NCBI GenBank assembly: GCA_965216425.1
Contig: CBDCFV010000004.1
Coordinates: 310,001 to 374,000, forward strand
Reading direction: 5' to 3'
From: CBDCFV01 sp965216425
Lineage (GTDB): Bacteria > Chloroflexota > Dehalococcoidia > Lucifugimonadales > UBA3495
DNA: 64,000 nt
Below, piece by piece: positions 34,990-43,825 of this stretch. Every line of letters starts with the position of its first letter. The stretch's first letter is position 1. The position numbers were made by a program, and so were the translations under genes. The notes beneath the pieces were generated by a model. That model saw only the letters and a program-made list of their open reading frames with translations, did no database searches and was not told the origin of the DNA.

Positions 34990-35261
34990 CTGGGGGTATC
35001 TCCTACCGGAACCCGCCGGGACAGCCTCCAGAAGTCTGTGAGCCTGTCCCGCACGGTCCAGCTTACCCCTGCGATTGCCGTGCCCACGCTCCTGCCGTTT
35101 GCCTCTGGCCCGGGCGTAAGGGTGACCGTGAGCGGTTCTTACTCGACGGTGCAGGCAAGGGTAGCCGCAGCGCCGTACACCTCGCTCCCATCGGGAAGTT
35201 TGTAGACTGCCTTGACGCTCACGACGGCCTCGGCCCCCGGCTGGCAGTCTGCCGGCCGCCG
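34990..35261 (-). other. Coding-like remnant at the break of the truncated relaxation gene
   Basis: One minus-strand frame ending at 35139 encodes CQPGAEAVVSVKAVYKLPD and then GSEVYGAAATLACTVE, which looks like the C-terminus of an unrelated secreted or structural protein joined to the truncated relaxation gene. The rest holds nothing recognisable. Confidence 0.35.
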
Positions 35262-35886
35262 CAGCGTCGTGGCAGTCCCTGAGGTCCGCGTTGAGGCGGA
35301 ATTCGGCGGTGAGCCGCTGCTCCCGCACGCGGGACGCGAGGACCAGCACCACGCTGGGACGGCGGGAGTAGTCGTACTCGGCGATGGCCCGCAGGCGGTC
35401 GTAGAGGGAACGGCGCCGCAGCGCCAACCCCTGGCGCACCACTCCGAAGCTGCGGCCATTGTGCCGGGCGATCACGGCGTCAAAGCGGCCCCGGCGGTGG
35501 AACTCCACCTGGGTGCCCAGCCCCTCCACGCCGGGAGAGAGGGTTGCCGCCAGGCGGTACACCGAGGCCACGGTGTCCATGCGGCGCAGCAGCAGCGTCA
35601 GCCACTGCCGGGACACGGGATAGGCCCGCACGTAGTCCGAGGGCCGGTCGAAGCCCAGGACATTGGCAGCTTCGGCGATGCCCTTGCCGGTGAGGTAGTA
35701 GCGGTGGCTGGAGGGGAGATGGGCCGTGCCGTGGCTGACCCGCTGAGCTAGGCCGTCTTTCAGCAAGCCGGACAGGGCGCGGTGCACCGTCGCCAGCGGC
35801 TCGCCCAGGATCAGGGACAGTTCCCCCGCGTCGATGAACGGCATCCGGCTCAGGGAGTCCAGCACTTGGGGGTTGGAGATAGCCAT
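35262..35886 (-). pseudogene. Truncated replication-relaxation paralog
   Basis: Residues 1-208 align closely with the N-terminal part of the gene at 32497-34203: LDSLSRMPFIDAGELSLILGE, VSHGTAHLPSSHRYYLTGKG, RAYPVSRQWLTLLLRRMDTV and RGRFDAVIARHNGRSFGVVRQG. After DLRDCHD the homology stops and the frame runs into unrelated DNA. It lacks the second winged helix and C-terminal domain, so it is probably non-functional. The two copies flank the aspartic-protease pair. Confidence 0.78.
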
Positions 35887-35947
35887 GATTCGAGCATAGC
35901 AAAGGGTAGGCGCAGCAGTCAGCAGGCAAATGATGCTCCTATAGATG

Positions 35948-36886
35948 TCAAGGTGCGGTTCCGGGCACTGTGAAGGAGCGCCGCAGGGCCGAGAAGACTT
36001 CGCGAGCGACGTAGCGTTTGAGACAGCGGATGACCTCGGTCTTACTCATCCCCTCCTGAGTGCGGCGGCCCATGTACTCTCTGGTCCGGAGGTCATGGCT
36101 AAGCCTGACCAGAACGATGCGATAGAGAGCCACATTGGCCTGCCGGTCACCACCGCGGTTCAGCCGGTGCCGGTTGGTCTTGCCAGAGGAAGCCGGTACC
36201 GGACTCACCCTGCCGAGCGAGGCGAAGGCAGCCTCGGAGTGAATGCGTTGAGGGTTGCTGCCGGCAAGAGACCGGAGGGGGTACTTGGCTGCTGCCGTGG
36301 GGTCCTCGAGACAACCTTGGCGGAAGCTCCTGCACCGGGCCGCCAAGGCGGTAGCCGTCAGACCGTCCAGTGTTTCTCGAAGTCCGGCCGGGGCCGTGAC
36401 GACCAGGGCCTTCATCTGGTTGACGGCCTGGGTGCGTGCCTTGACAGCCGAGTCCTTGGCGCTTTTGAGCGTGCGGATCATCTCGGTTTCGCCCTTACCT
36501 GACTTGGGAGTGGCCTTGGCCACTCCGGCCAGCACCGCCCGCGCCGCCATCTCCGCATCGGTAGGGTCGCTCTTGCCCTTCCGGTATCGAGTTGAACGGT
36601 CAGGCCGGTTGACCTCGACGACCTTGTGGCCTCTGAGGGTCAGGAACCGGGCAAGTCCGGCGCCGTAGGAACCGGTGCCCTCAACCCCGAAGGCGTGAAC
36701 CTCACCCAGCCTTCGGGGCCACCGTTCCAGCTGCGAATACCGATAACTGGTCGCTGGGGCGTAGCACTCGGCAAGACGCACACCCTGCTGGTCAATGGCA
36801 ACGGCCACGTGCTCGTCTTGGTGGGTATCGACTCCAGTGACCACCCGAACAGCCCTGATGACTTCGCGACCGGCTACTGCTGTCAT
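35948..36886 (-). CDS. IS110-family transposase with internal deletion
   Basis: 312 residues from the ATG at 36886 (AGGAGG upstream). The RuvC-like DEDD domain is seen (VTGVDTHQDEHVAVAID, EGTGSYGAGLARFL, KGKSDPTDAEMAARAVL), and the C-terminal serine domain is present (GRVSPVPASSGKTNRHRLNRGGDRQAN). Between AAAKYPLRSLA and GSNPQRIHSEAAF the usual middle part, including the conserved LPGVGPxxA segment, is missing: about 50-60 residues lost in frame. IS110 enzymes use a bridge RNA and both domains for recombination, so this copy is probably inactive. The C-terminal RCLKRYVAREVF is normal. Confidence 0.88.
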   Translation of the reverse strand: MTAVAGREVIRAVRVVTGVDTHQDEHVAVAIDQQGVRLAECYAPATSYRYSQLERWPRRLGEVHAFGVEGTGSYGAGLARFLTLRGHKVVEVNRPDRSTRYRKGKSDPTDAEMAARAVLAGVAKATPKSGKGETEMIRTLKSAKDSAVKARTQAVNQMKALVVTAPAGLRETLDGLTATALAARCRSFRQGCLEDPTAAAKYPLRSLAGSNPQRIHSEAAFASLGRVSPVPASSGKTNRHRLNRGGDRQANVALYRIVLVRLSHDLRTREYMGRRTQEGMSKTEVIRCLKRYVAREVFSALRRSFTVPGTAP

Positions 36887-37146
36887 TTCTGCCTCCTGAA
36901 GGAGTAGCGCGTCGGCCAGGCGAACGGACAAGACTGCGACGGGACCTGAGGTCAGGCTCCTATGAGGTCACTGCTCCAATGGCCATTGGCGCCGTATCGG
37001 CCATCTCCGGGTCGAGTCGACAGATCATTTGGAAGGCATCAAAGCCAGTCAGCGATAGGGTCAGACCCGAGCCGGGATGGCACTGAAATATAATCGCAGT
37101 CAGCAATTACCCGCCCGCACGGACCACTTTACCTCCGCCGTTTACA
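36887..37146 (-). other. IS110 upstream non-coding end (candidate bridge-RNA region)
   Basis: About 260 bp upstream of the transposase start with no reading frame of interest. In IS110 elements the bridge RNA is transcribed from a non-coding end. Here the stretch from about 36932 ends at the 98-bp repeat; a structure such as GGCCATTGG...CCGTATCGGCC near 36980-37005 is visible. No RNA is proven. Confidence 0.35.
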
Positions 37147-37244
37147 GGTGTTGAGCAACTTTCAGATGATATTGGGAATCCCAAAAATCCTGTGTGCTCG
37201 CTTTGCAAATACTTGAAAGCGGGCTCCGGTTCGAGTCCACCACG
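37147..37244 (+). repeat. Long direct repeat, right copy (candidate nested att site)
   Basis: A 98-bp match to 24194-24292 in direct orientation, the last 46 bp identical. Sequence on both outer sides differs from the left copy. Confidence 0.65.
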
Positions 37245-37561
37245 AAGGGCGTCCTCGTCGGCAAAGCCGTCACCATCGAGTCCGTCAGCGACCCCGGCCA
37301 GAAGCCCCCGTTCTCCTGCGCCGCCAACACCGACTCACCGATCATCACCTTCAACTACCCCAAGTTTCCCCAGGAGTTCTTCAGGAATTCTTCGCCGCAC
37401 GTGGCAAGGACCAAACAGAGTTCATGATCCATGAACTGGCCCACGCCTTCACCGACGCCGCCGTGTCCCACGGACCCAAGTGGGGCGAGGCCTGCGCCCA
37501 CGTCGGCGCCGTCCTGAGCACCGTTCCCCAAAGGAACCCCAACACCATTCCCCACTTATGA
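37245..37561 (+). pseudogene. SprT/metallopeptidase-like gene fragment, frameshifted
   Basis: One frame gives GVLVGKAVTIESVSDPGQK...ANTDSPIITFNYPKFPQEFF; a second frame resumes with QEFFAARGKDQTEFMIHELAHAF followed by TDAAVSHGPKWGEACAHVGAVL. HELAHA and the downstream HGPKW...H have the zinc-binding arrangement of SprT-like metallopeptidases. The frame change coincides with an 11-bp near-perfect tandem duplication (CAGGAGTTCTT then CAGGAATTCTT, about 37371-37392), so a simple duplication broke the gene. The 5' end is replaced by the 98-bp repeat. Confidence 0.6.
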
Positions 37562-37616
37562 TTTCGCGGCCCGTTGAAAGGCAACCGCACCAAAACCCAA
37601 ACCAACCAAGTCCAGC

Positions 37617-37780
37617 CATCCCAACTTGGTTGAAGGCCCTTTGAACAGCACACCGCACCAATACAGAAGGGGCCGGTAAAACCGGCCCCTTCATGAACCA
37701 TCCCGGCTTGGTTAGAGGCCCTTTGATCAGCACACAGCGCCATAAAAAGGCCGATGAAAACCGGCCTTACGTCCCATCGA
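37617..37780 (+). repeat. Two 82-bp tandem repeat units with terminal hairpins
   Basis: Units start at 37617 and 37699 (CATCCC...CTTGGTT.GA.GGCCCTTTGA.CAGCACAC.GC.CCA). Each ends in a hairpin: GGGGCCGG/CCGGCCCC at about 37670-37689 and AAGGCCG/CGGCCTT at about 37746-37768. A degenerate third unit precedes them (37570-37616). They may act as serial terminators. Confidence 0.6.
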
Positions 37781-38465
37781 CAACCTCCTTTTATCCCATT
37801 AAGCAACCATTTTTGACATTCCCCTACTGGGCGCTATAAAACGACAGCCCCTCGCAAACAGCACCCCGACCGGCCTTCGTCCTCACTTTTTTGAGCCTGA
37901 GAACCCTCCCGCCTGCACCACCCAATCAATCTCTTAATCTGACAGTTCCCAACCTGAGCCACTGGAACCGCCCTGACCCTTTGGGAGGCGTACGTACCAT
38001 CTTCAGAAAAACCGTCAGCGTAACGAGGGCTGCAGAGCCGAGCATGTGCCGACCGATGTGTCTCCGGATTCACTCACGCTACCTCGGTGTTTCTCGAGCG
38101 GCAAGTTGGGCAGCAAAGGAACTTATACCTGTTTCCCGTTAATCCGACCGTGCCTGTGCTGACTTTTTCAACGAACCGATATCGTAACTTCACATTGCCA
38201 CTGAAGTCTTCCGGCAACCATTAGGCCGCGAAACAGGTATGCTGACTTGAAGGGCGGGCAATACGACCACATGAAGGCTCAAACCCAAAGCGCTAGTAGA
38301 TGGGCTACTGTCATCCGCGATTTGTAGTTACCTTAGACTGAAACTGCCTTTCCGCGCCTGTCGAACGGGCGGCGGAGAGGCGGTCGATGCGGATGTCCCG
38401 TCACGCTCTTTTAATGGTGAATGAGGCCGCAGGCGGGAGCACGCCGTCGGGCCCAGGAGAAAACT
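37781..38465. other. Region without supported genes
   Basis: No gene is convincing. GACTTTTTCAAC at 38161-38172 matches the inverted-repeat ends of the candidate MITE near 44.8 kb, so it may be an element scar. Confidence 0.4.
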
Positions 38466-38798
38466 ATGGACCAACCGCTGTTTTATGCTTACCGTTCCTA
38501 CGGGGACCCAGCTGGCGCGAGAAAAATGACGATTTCTTCGGATCCCAACACCGGCGACGACCCGCACTTGCACGCTGCGGGAGACGTCATCGCCTTCTAC
38601 TCCGAAGGGGAGCGCGACGCGTACGTGGCACGACAGGTTGTCGTCACGACCCTTGAGGGCGGACACCATCGGCGTTTTCATTGGGTGTCCCCGGTCACCA
38701 CTGAGAAGGCACGGCGGTTCTTGGAGGCGTGCGCCGCCCGTCCGACGTGCATCCACAAGACCGACGTACGGCGAGGGCAGGTCCGAATTCCCGAGTAA
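38466..38798 (+). CDS. Hypothetical protein
   Basis: 110 residues from an ATG preceded by GGAGAAAACT. The sequence (MDQPLFYAYRSYGDPAGARK ... HLHAAGDVIAFYSEGERDAYVARQVVVTTLEGG) looks like a genuine folded protein with alternating strands and helices, and a C-terminal CAARPTCIHKTDV segment. I recognise no family. It sits between repeat-rich DNA and the first IS630 copy. Confidence 0.5.
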   Translation: MDQPLFYAYRSYGDPAGARKMTISSDPNTGDDPHLHAAGDVIAFYSEGERDAYVARQVVVTTLEGGHHRRFHWVSPVTTEKARRFLEACAARPTCIHKTDVRRGQVRIPE

Positions 38799-39642
38799 CT
38801 AAACCAAAGCCAAGGTGAAATGCGCAGATGGTGGGGGTCAAACTGCGGAGCCGGGTCATTCTCCAAGTACGGATGAGAGGGATTCACCAGCGCAACCCAG
38901 CTGATCATCATCGCCACTTAAATGTACATCCCACCTTGGCTTTAGTTTAGTAGTCCGTCAGTGTTGGATTGATGGGTATAGAGACTTCAGTTTGATACGC
39001 GCATCCGCGGTGGTGAAGCGCCAGTCCACTCGTATCCCGTCCCGGTTGCGCTCCCTTTCCCACGCTGCCACCTCACCCCGCAGGACATTCTGCTCTGGAA
39101 TGCGGCGGTCCAGGCATTGTCGGGCCATCACCCCGATCTCAATCTCCGCCATGTTCAACCAACTGCCATGCTTGGGTGTGTAGTGAATCTCCAACCGTTC
39201 GGCGATGCGCCGCGCCTCCGCGGGTTCGAATGCCTCATACAATGAGGCCGGGTGGTGGGTGTTCAAGTTGTCCATCACCAGCACAATCCGGTCCTTGTGG
39301 GCATAGTCCTCGTCCACCAGCTTCTTGATCACCTGCGCCCAATCGGCCTTGGTGCGCCGGTCCGTCACTTCCACCCGGCGCCACCCTTCCAGCGGAGCGA
39401 ACAGCATGAAAAGGTTGCTCACTCCGTTGCGCTCGTATTCATAATCGTAGGAGCCCGCCGCCCCAGGCCGGGCCGGACGCGGCCGGCGCGTCTCTTTCAC
39501 CAGTTGCTTGCTGGTCTCGTCCAGACAGACAAGAACTTCGTTGTCTGGGTAGGGGCGATGATAGACTTCCAGTACGTCTTCCATGGCGCACACAAACTCC
39601 GCGCTGCCCTGGGGCGGGATGCACCAACACTCTTTCAGCCAA

Positions 39643-39665
39643 AGCCTGCCCCGTTGCAGAACGGG
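39643..39665 (+). repeat. 23-nt element in IS630 copy 1 (shared site)
   Basis: Begins AGCCTGCCCCGTTGC and ends AGAACGGG. The same insertion is at 40923-40945 in copy 2, so it entered the common ancestor of the two copies. Confidence 0.75.
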
Positions 39666-40008
39666 GGTTTGAGTTCGTTTTTTTCAGCGTTTGACGTACC
39701 GTTTCGGTGCTGATGCTCTCCACTATCTCGCATTCCACCAGCCGGTCCGCCAGCAGTTGCAGCGTCCAACCGGCCCGGCCCTCCGGCGGTTCTCCGCAGG
39801 CCAAGGCAATCAGGTGGGCCTCACCCAAACCATCCAGCTTCTTCTGACGGCGGCGCAGTTGCTCCTTGCGTCCCAGCGCCGCCTCAACCCCCTCCTCCAC
39901 GCAGCGGCGGCGCACCCGTTCCACCGTCGCATTGCCAATCTGGAGGGACCGGGCAATCTCCTCGTCCTTCATGGCCCGGCCCTCCCGGGCTTCATCGCTC
40001 AGCAGCAG

Positions 40009-40031
40009 AGCCTGCCCTCGTGAAAACGGGG
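40009..40031 (+). repeat. 23-nt element in IS630 copy 1 (copy-specific)
   Basis: Begins AGCCTGCCCTCGTG and ends AAAACGGGG. Copy 2 is uninterrupted here (CGCATC joined to CTGTTGCTT on the minus strand), which defines the insertion as exactly 23 nt. Confidence 0.88.
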
Positions 40032-40240
40032 GATGCGGGCATGGGTCTGCCTGTAAGCCGCTGCCCGTCCCCGAGACACCAAGCCCTTGAGTTCCCGCCT
40101 CTCCTCCACATTCAATTGCACCCGGTACTTCTTGGCTGGCATTCCCATCCTCCCACAACCCAATCTACTTGGTACTCTCCCAGATAGAGTACCCCAACCA
40201 TTTATCATTTCAATGCTGTTGGACTACTAGTAGTCCGTCG

Positions 40241-41399
40241 CTATTGTATTGATGGGTAGAGGGACTTGAGCATGACCCGGGCGTCCTCGGTAGTGAAACG
40301 CCAGTCCACTCGAATCCCCTCCCCGTTCCGTTTCTCCTGCCATGCCCCTGTTTCTTGTTCCAGGATTTCCGCGTCGGGAATCCGTCGGTCCAGACACTGC
40401 CGGGCCAGAACTCCCAGTTCGATCTCGGCTATATTCAGCCAACTCCCGTGCTTCGGCGTGTAATGAATCTCCAACCGCCGGGCAATGCGCAGGGCCTCCG
40501 CAGGCTCGAATGCCTGGTACAGAGAAGCCGGATGATGGGTGTTCAAGTTGTCCATCACCAGCACTATCCGCTCCCGGTCGGCGTAGTCCTCATCCACCAG
40601 TTTCCGCACCACCCGCGCCCAGTCAACCTTGGTGCGCCGCTCCGTGACTTCCACCAGGCGCCATCCCTCCAAGGGTGCAAACAGCATGAACAGGTTGCTC
40701 ACCCCGTTGCGCTGGTATTCGTAATCATATGCCATGACCGCTCCCGGTCGCACCGGGCGGGTCTGGCGGGTCTCCTGCACCAGTTGCTTGCTGGTCTCGT
40801 CCAGACACACCAGCACCTCATTCTCCCCGTAAGAGCGGTGATAAACTTCCAGCACGTCCTCCATGGCACACACGAAGTCGGCGCTGCCTTGGGGCGGCAG
40901 GCACCAGCACTCTTTCAGCCAAAGCCTGCCCCGTTGCAGAACGGGGGCTTGAGTTCGTTTTTTTTTCAGCGTCCGGCGCACTGTCTCCGTGCTGATGCTG
41001 TCCACTATCTCCCGCTCCATCAATCCGTCAGCCAGCATTTGCAGAGTCCAACTGACCCGTCCCTCCGGGGGTTGGGAGCAGGCCATGGCCACCAGATGCG
41101 CTTCACCCTGACCGTCCAGCTTTTTCCGGCGGCGGTTGAGTTGCTCTTTGCGGCCCAAGGCGGCTGCCACACCCTCCTCCACGCAACGGCGGCGCACTCG
41201 TTCCACCGTGGCCGTGCCCACCTTCAGGGCCCCGGGCTATCTCCTGGTCCATCATTGGGCCGTCAGCCTGGTTCTCGTCGCAAAGCAACAGGATGCGGGC
41301 GTGAGTCTGCTTATAGGCTGCCGCCCGCCCCTTGGACACCAGCGCCTTCAGCTCTTCTTGTTCCTCCTCCGTCAGTCCCACCCGGTATTTCTTCACCAT
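40241..41399 (-). pseudogene. IS630 transposase, copy 2 (single-base frameshift)
   Basis: From MVKKYRVGLTEEEQEELK the HTH part reads to QEIAR. There one extra G near 41231-41236 (GCCCGGGGCCCTG instead of GCCCGGGCCCTG on the minus strand) shifts the frame; the rest continues GTATVERVRRRCVEEGVAAAL through CLDETSKQL, VLVMDNLNTHH and KHGSWLNIAEIELG. Its 23-nt insertion (40923-40945) is tolerated because the preceding A-tract is A9, giving LKKKRTQAPVLQRGRLWLKE in frame. Apart from the extra G the gene would be expressible. Confidence 0.88.
40923..40945 (+). repeat. 23-nt element in IS630 copy 2 (shared site)
   Basis: Same sequence and position as 39643-39665 in copy 1. Without it the minus strand would read AAGCC-TTGGCTG, encoding the usual KP-WLKECW. 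Confidence 0.75.
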
Positions 41400-41650
41400 C
41401 ACATCCACCCCCACTTCCTGATATTCTTCCTTTGGCTGCTTACCCTTTACATCTTACCAGCCATCATTACAAAGATTTCGTACTACTAGTTGGCCAACTT
41501 AGTTGCGAGATGGAAGGACTCCTGATTGGGACCAACTTGTGATGTCTGGTGAAGAAGACCAAAAGGCCCACTTGCCTAAATGGGAGCAACCCAGCGAAAT
41601 GTCCGCAGTACATCGCACTCAGACCCACCGAGATACCGGGCCTCCCAAAG

Positions 41651-41684
41651 GCCAAGCCCCCGCCACGCGTGGCGGGGGCTTGGC
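41651..41684. repeat. Perfect 34-bp palindrome with no spacer
   Basis: GCCAAGCCCCCGCCACG followed directly by its exact reverse complement. No T-run follows on either side. It lies between IS630 copy 2 and the relaxation-gene fragment. Confidence 0.9.
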
Positions 41685-41756
41685 GACTTCATCATTCGGG
41701 GTTTGTCTTGAAGACGACGGACTAAACCGCCAAGGTGAATCTGATGGTAAAGGTTC

Positions 41757-42368
41757 TTGATTTTGTCCAAGGTGGTGGGCCGACCGGAGAACGTCGGCCT
41801 GTGGCTGAGGGACAACCCCGACATGGAGGCCACCGACGGCAGGACCGCCCGCCGGCTGTTCATGACCATCTGCCAGTTCCCCGCCATGCGGGCCTCCTGG
41901 CTCAGGGAGGCGGTGTACGACGGGCGGCACTACCTGTCGGAACTGGGGATGAAGCGGGCTGCCAACATGAGCCGGGTGCTGCCCTCGGTGATCCGCAGCC
42001 GCCACGGGGCCTACCTGGACCGCTGGTACCGGGAACACGAGGAACACCACAACGACGGGGTGAACCGGCTGGTGGTGCGCTTCGCCAGGGAGGGCGTGGA
42101 AACCGTCGTCGGCTGGCGGGGCGAGGTCGACGTTCCCAGCCTGACCCAGGTGCGGCCCGACCTGCTGATGCAGGTGAGCGAGGGGACATTGGACGCCGGT
42201 ACCCACTACATCGAGTTCGAGCGGTCCGCCGTGCGTCCCGAGAGGGTGGCGGAGAAGCTGGGTCCCTACCGCCGGATGGCGGCGGCGGGCCGCGCCCTGC
42301 CCCTGCTGATGGTCTGCGAGACGGCGCGGGGCAGGGAGGGAGTTCCGGCGGCGCTGCATTGCCGATGA
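41757..42368 (+). CDS. C-terminal fragment of a replication-relaxation-like protein
   Basis: About 200 residues. DAGTHYIEFERSAVRPERVAEKLGPYRRM matches the C-terminal motif of the 582-residue protein at 52190 (GWHYVEYERSARSPSRIRKKLGGY), and RPDLLMQV plus PLLMVCET are also typical. The N-terminal winged helix is missing and the open frame starts at a TTG without a good ribosome binding site, so this is probably a 5'-truncated gene whose front was lost when neighbouring elements inserted. Confidence 0.55.
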   Translation: MILSKVVGRPENVGLWLRDNPDMEATDGRTARRLFMTICQFPAMRASWLREAVYDGRHYLSELGMKRAANMSRVLPSVIRSRHGAYLDRWYREHEEHHNDGVNRLVVRFAREGVETVVGWRGEVDVPSLTQVRPDLLMQVSEGTLDAGTHYIEFERSAVRPERVAEKLGPYRRMAAAGRALPLLMVCETARGREGVPAALHCR

Positions 42369-42427
42369 CCATGGGGAAGGTGCTGGCTTTGGGAAAGTGT
42401 TGTTGGAGATGGTTTCTTAGCCGCCGA

Positions 42428-43325
42428 TTAACGCCGGTAATTGCGCCGGAGTCCGGACACGTACTGCCGCCCCAGGATGTCCGCGTTATCTTCGAGCCAA
42501 CCGGCCGTCCCGTCCGGCGCGGCCTGGGAGGTCAGCAACCCCGTCATCAGACCGTCAACCTCGTCCCTTGTCAACATCACGTCCCGCAGCAGGAGGCCGA
42601 CCAGCCTGGTCAGGGCGAACCCCAGGGACGGCGGCGTGGCACCAGTCGCACGCGGGCGTTCACCGCCTTGGCCAGCAGCCACAGCAACTCCTCGAAGGTG
42701 AATGCGTCCGGCCCGGCGGCGGCGGCAACGAGGCTATCGTTCCGGGAACCAGCCGCCACCGCCAGGGTTGCCAGGTCTTCGGCATAGATGGGCTGGACCT
42801 TGTAATCGCCGTTCCCGAATACGGGGAACACCGGGAAACGCCGCAGCGCCCAGGCCATGTTGTTCGGCAGCAGGTCGCCCTCGCCGAAGACCAGGGTGGG
42901 CCTGATGATGGCGTAGGGGATACCCAAATCCTGAAGAATCTCCTCTACCTGGCCTTTGCCCATGAAATAGGGAAACCGCGACTCGACCGAAGCATTGGCC
43001 ACAGAGAAGTGGACGATCCTGCTGAAGCCCGCCTCCTTGGCAGCCTTGAACAGGACCTCGGAGTTCTCAACCGCCTGCTCAAAGGTGTTTCCCTCCTCCC
43101 GAATCGAATCCAGTAAGTGTTATAGAGGACGCCCGCTCCTTCCATCGACCGGTGCAACCCGTTAGGGTTGGAAAAGTCCGGGGGAAACGCAGGCACCCGC
43201 CCGCCGAAAGGGTTCTCCTTACCAGGGTTTCTGGTCAGGGTCCTAACGCTGATCCCCTCCTCCAGCAGGCTCCGGGCCACGTACCGGCCGGTGTAGCTGA
43301 ATGCGCCGGTTACAATTGTCGTTTC
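42428..43325 (-). pseudogene. NmrA/NDUFA9-like NAD(P)-binding protein, three frames
   Basis: Three minus-strand frames join into one atypical SDR. Frame 1: TIVTGAFSYTGRYVARSLLEEGISVRTLTRNPG to WIRFGRRE. After a shift near 43100: NTFEQAVENSEVLFKAAKEAGFSRIVHFSVANASVES ... GIPYAIIRPTLVFGEGDLLPNNMAW. After a second shift near 42640: PPSLGFALTRLVGLLLRDVMLT ... GRQYVSGLRRNYRR. The glycine-rich motif is TGAFSYTGRY. Two frameshifts make it non-functional. It resembles core metabolism genes rather than mobile DNA, so it is probably captured cargo that decayed. Confidence 0.8.
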
Positions 43326-43825
43326 AAGGTGGGACAGGGCTGAATACTTCTTTCAGGAATCGACGGAGCAACAATCCGCCGCAATTTCAGAATGTCACGA
43401 GTTCTTGCGGTTTCTATGGTCATCGTTCCGCGGTATTCGGTCCGGGAATCCCAGGGCCTATGCCACGCTGTTTGGCTTGAGCGATACTATAAAACGTGCG
43501 GAGACTGGTGTACCTCGCGGCGGCCTGAGAGGCTCTTGTCGATGGCCGAACACAGGTCAGCAACATCAGGAAGGAAACCGAGCGGCACCGGCACCAAGTC
43601 TGCCTGGCTCTCATGCCCACAGCCACCGGCATCCTGGGCAGGATATTCTTTATTTTCCAGGCAGCGAACAGAGGGAGCAACGCCCCGGATGCATGGCCAA
43701 CCAGCTCTCTTGGAACTAAATGGCTGACTCGGTAGAGGACAGGAAACTGTGGATACTACCGTCGCGGCCCATTGCGTCGGCATAACGGTGCCGCAGACGA
43801 CTCCGGAAGAATCCCCGGACGCAAC
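43326..43825. other. Intergenic region, no gene seen
   Basis: Nothing convincing on either strand between the broken NmrA-like gene and the GHKL ATPase gene; only the ATPase leader is expected here. Confidence 0.4.

Larger units (their letters stand above)
38958..40142 (-). pseudogene. IS630 transposase, copy 1 (multiply frameshifted)
   Basis: From MPAKKYRVQLNVEERRELK the N-terminal HTH is read to QTHARI, where a 23-nt insertion (40009-40031) breaks the frame; the other frame resumes LLLSDEAREGRAMKDEEIARSLQIGNATVERVRRR. A second 23-nt insertion (39643-39665) and an A7 tract (copy 2 has A9) break it again after ETVRQTLKK. The DDE part is intact in a third frame: CLDETSKQL, VLVMDNLNTHH and YTPKHGSWLNMAEIEIG. 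Removing both insertions and restoring the tract to A8 gives a normal transposase. Confidence 0.9.
38948..40229 (-). mobile_element. IS630-family element, copy 1
   Basis: About 1.28 kb between TA dinucleotides, with TAGTAGTCC at the left end and its inverse GGACTACTA at the right end (40221-40229). The right-end TA is shared with the left end of copy 2, so the elements abut head to tail. It carries two 23-nt elements (39643 and 40009). Confidence 0.85.
40228..41488 (-). mobile_element. IS630-family element, copy 2
   Basis: About 1.26 kb, TAGTAGTCC at the left end and GTACTACTA at the right (41480-41488), between TA dinucleotides. It is directly adjacent to copy 1 in the same orientation, sharing one TA. 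Confidence 0.85.

Noticed and set aside
35212..35751. 179-codon plus-strand frame
   Set aside because: Antisense to the truncated relaxation paralog, whose homology to the intact copy is clear.
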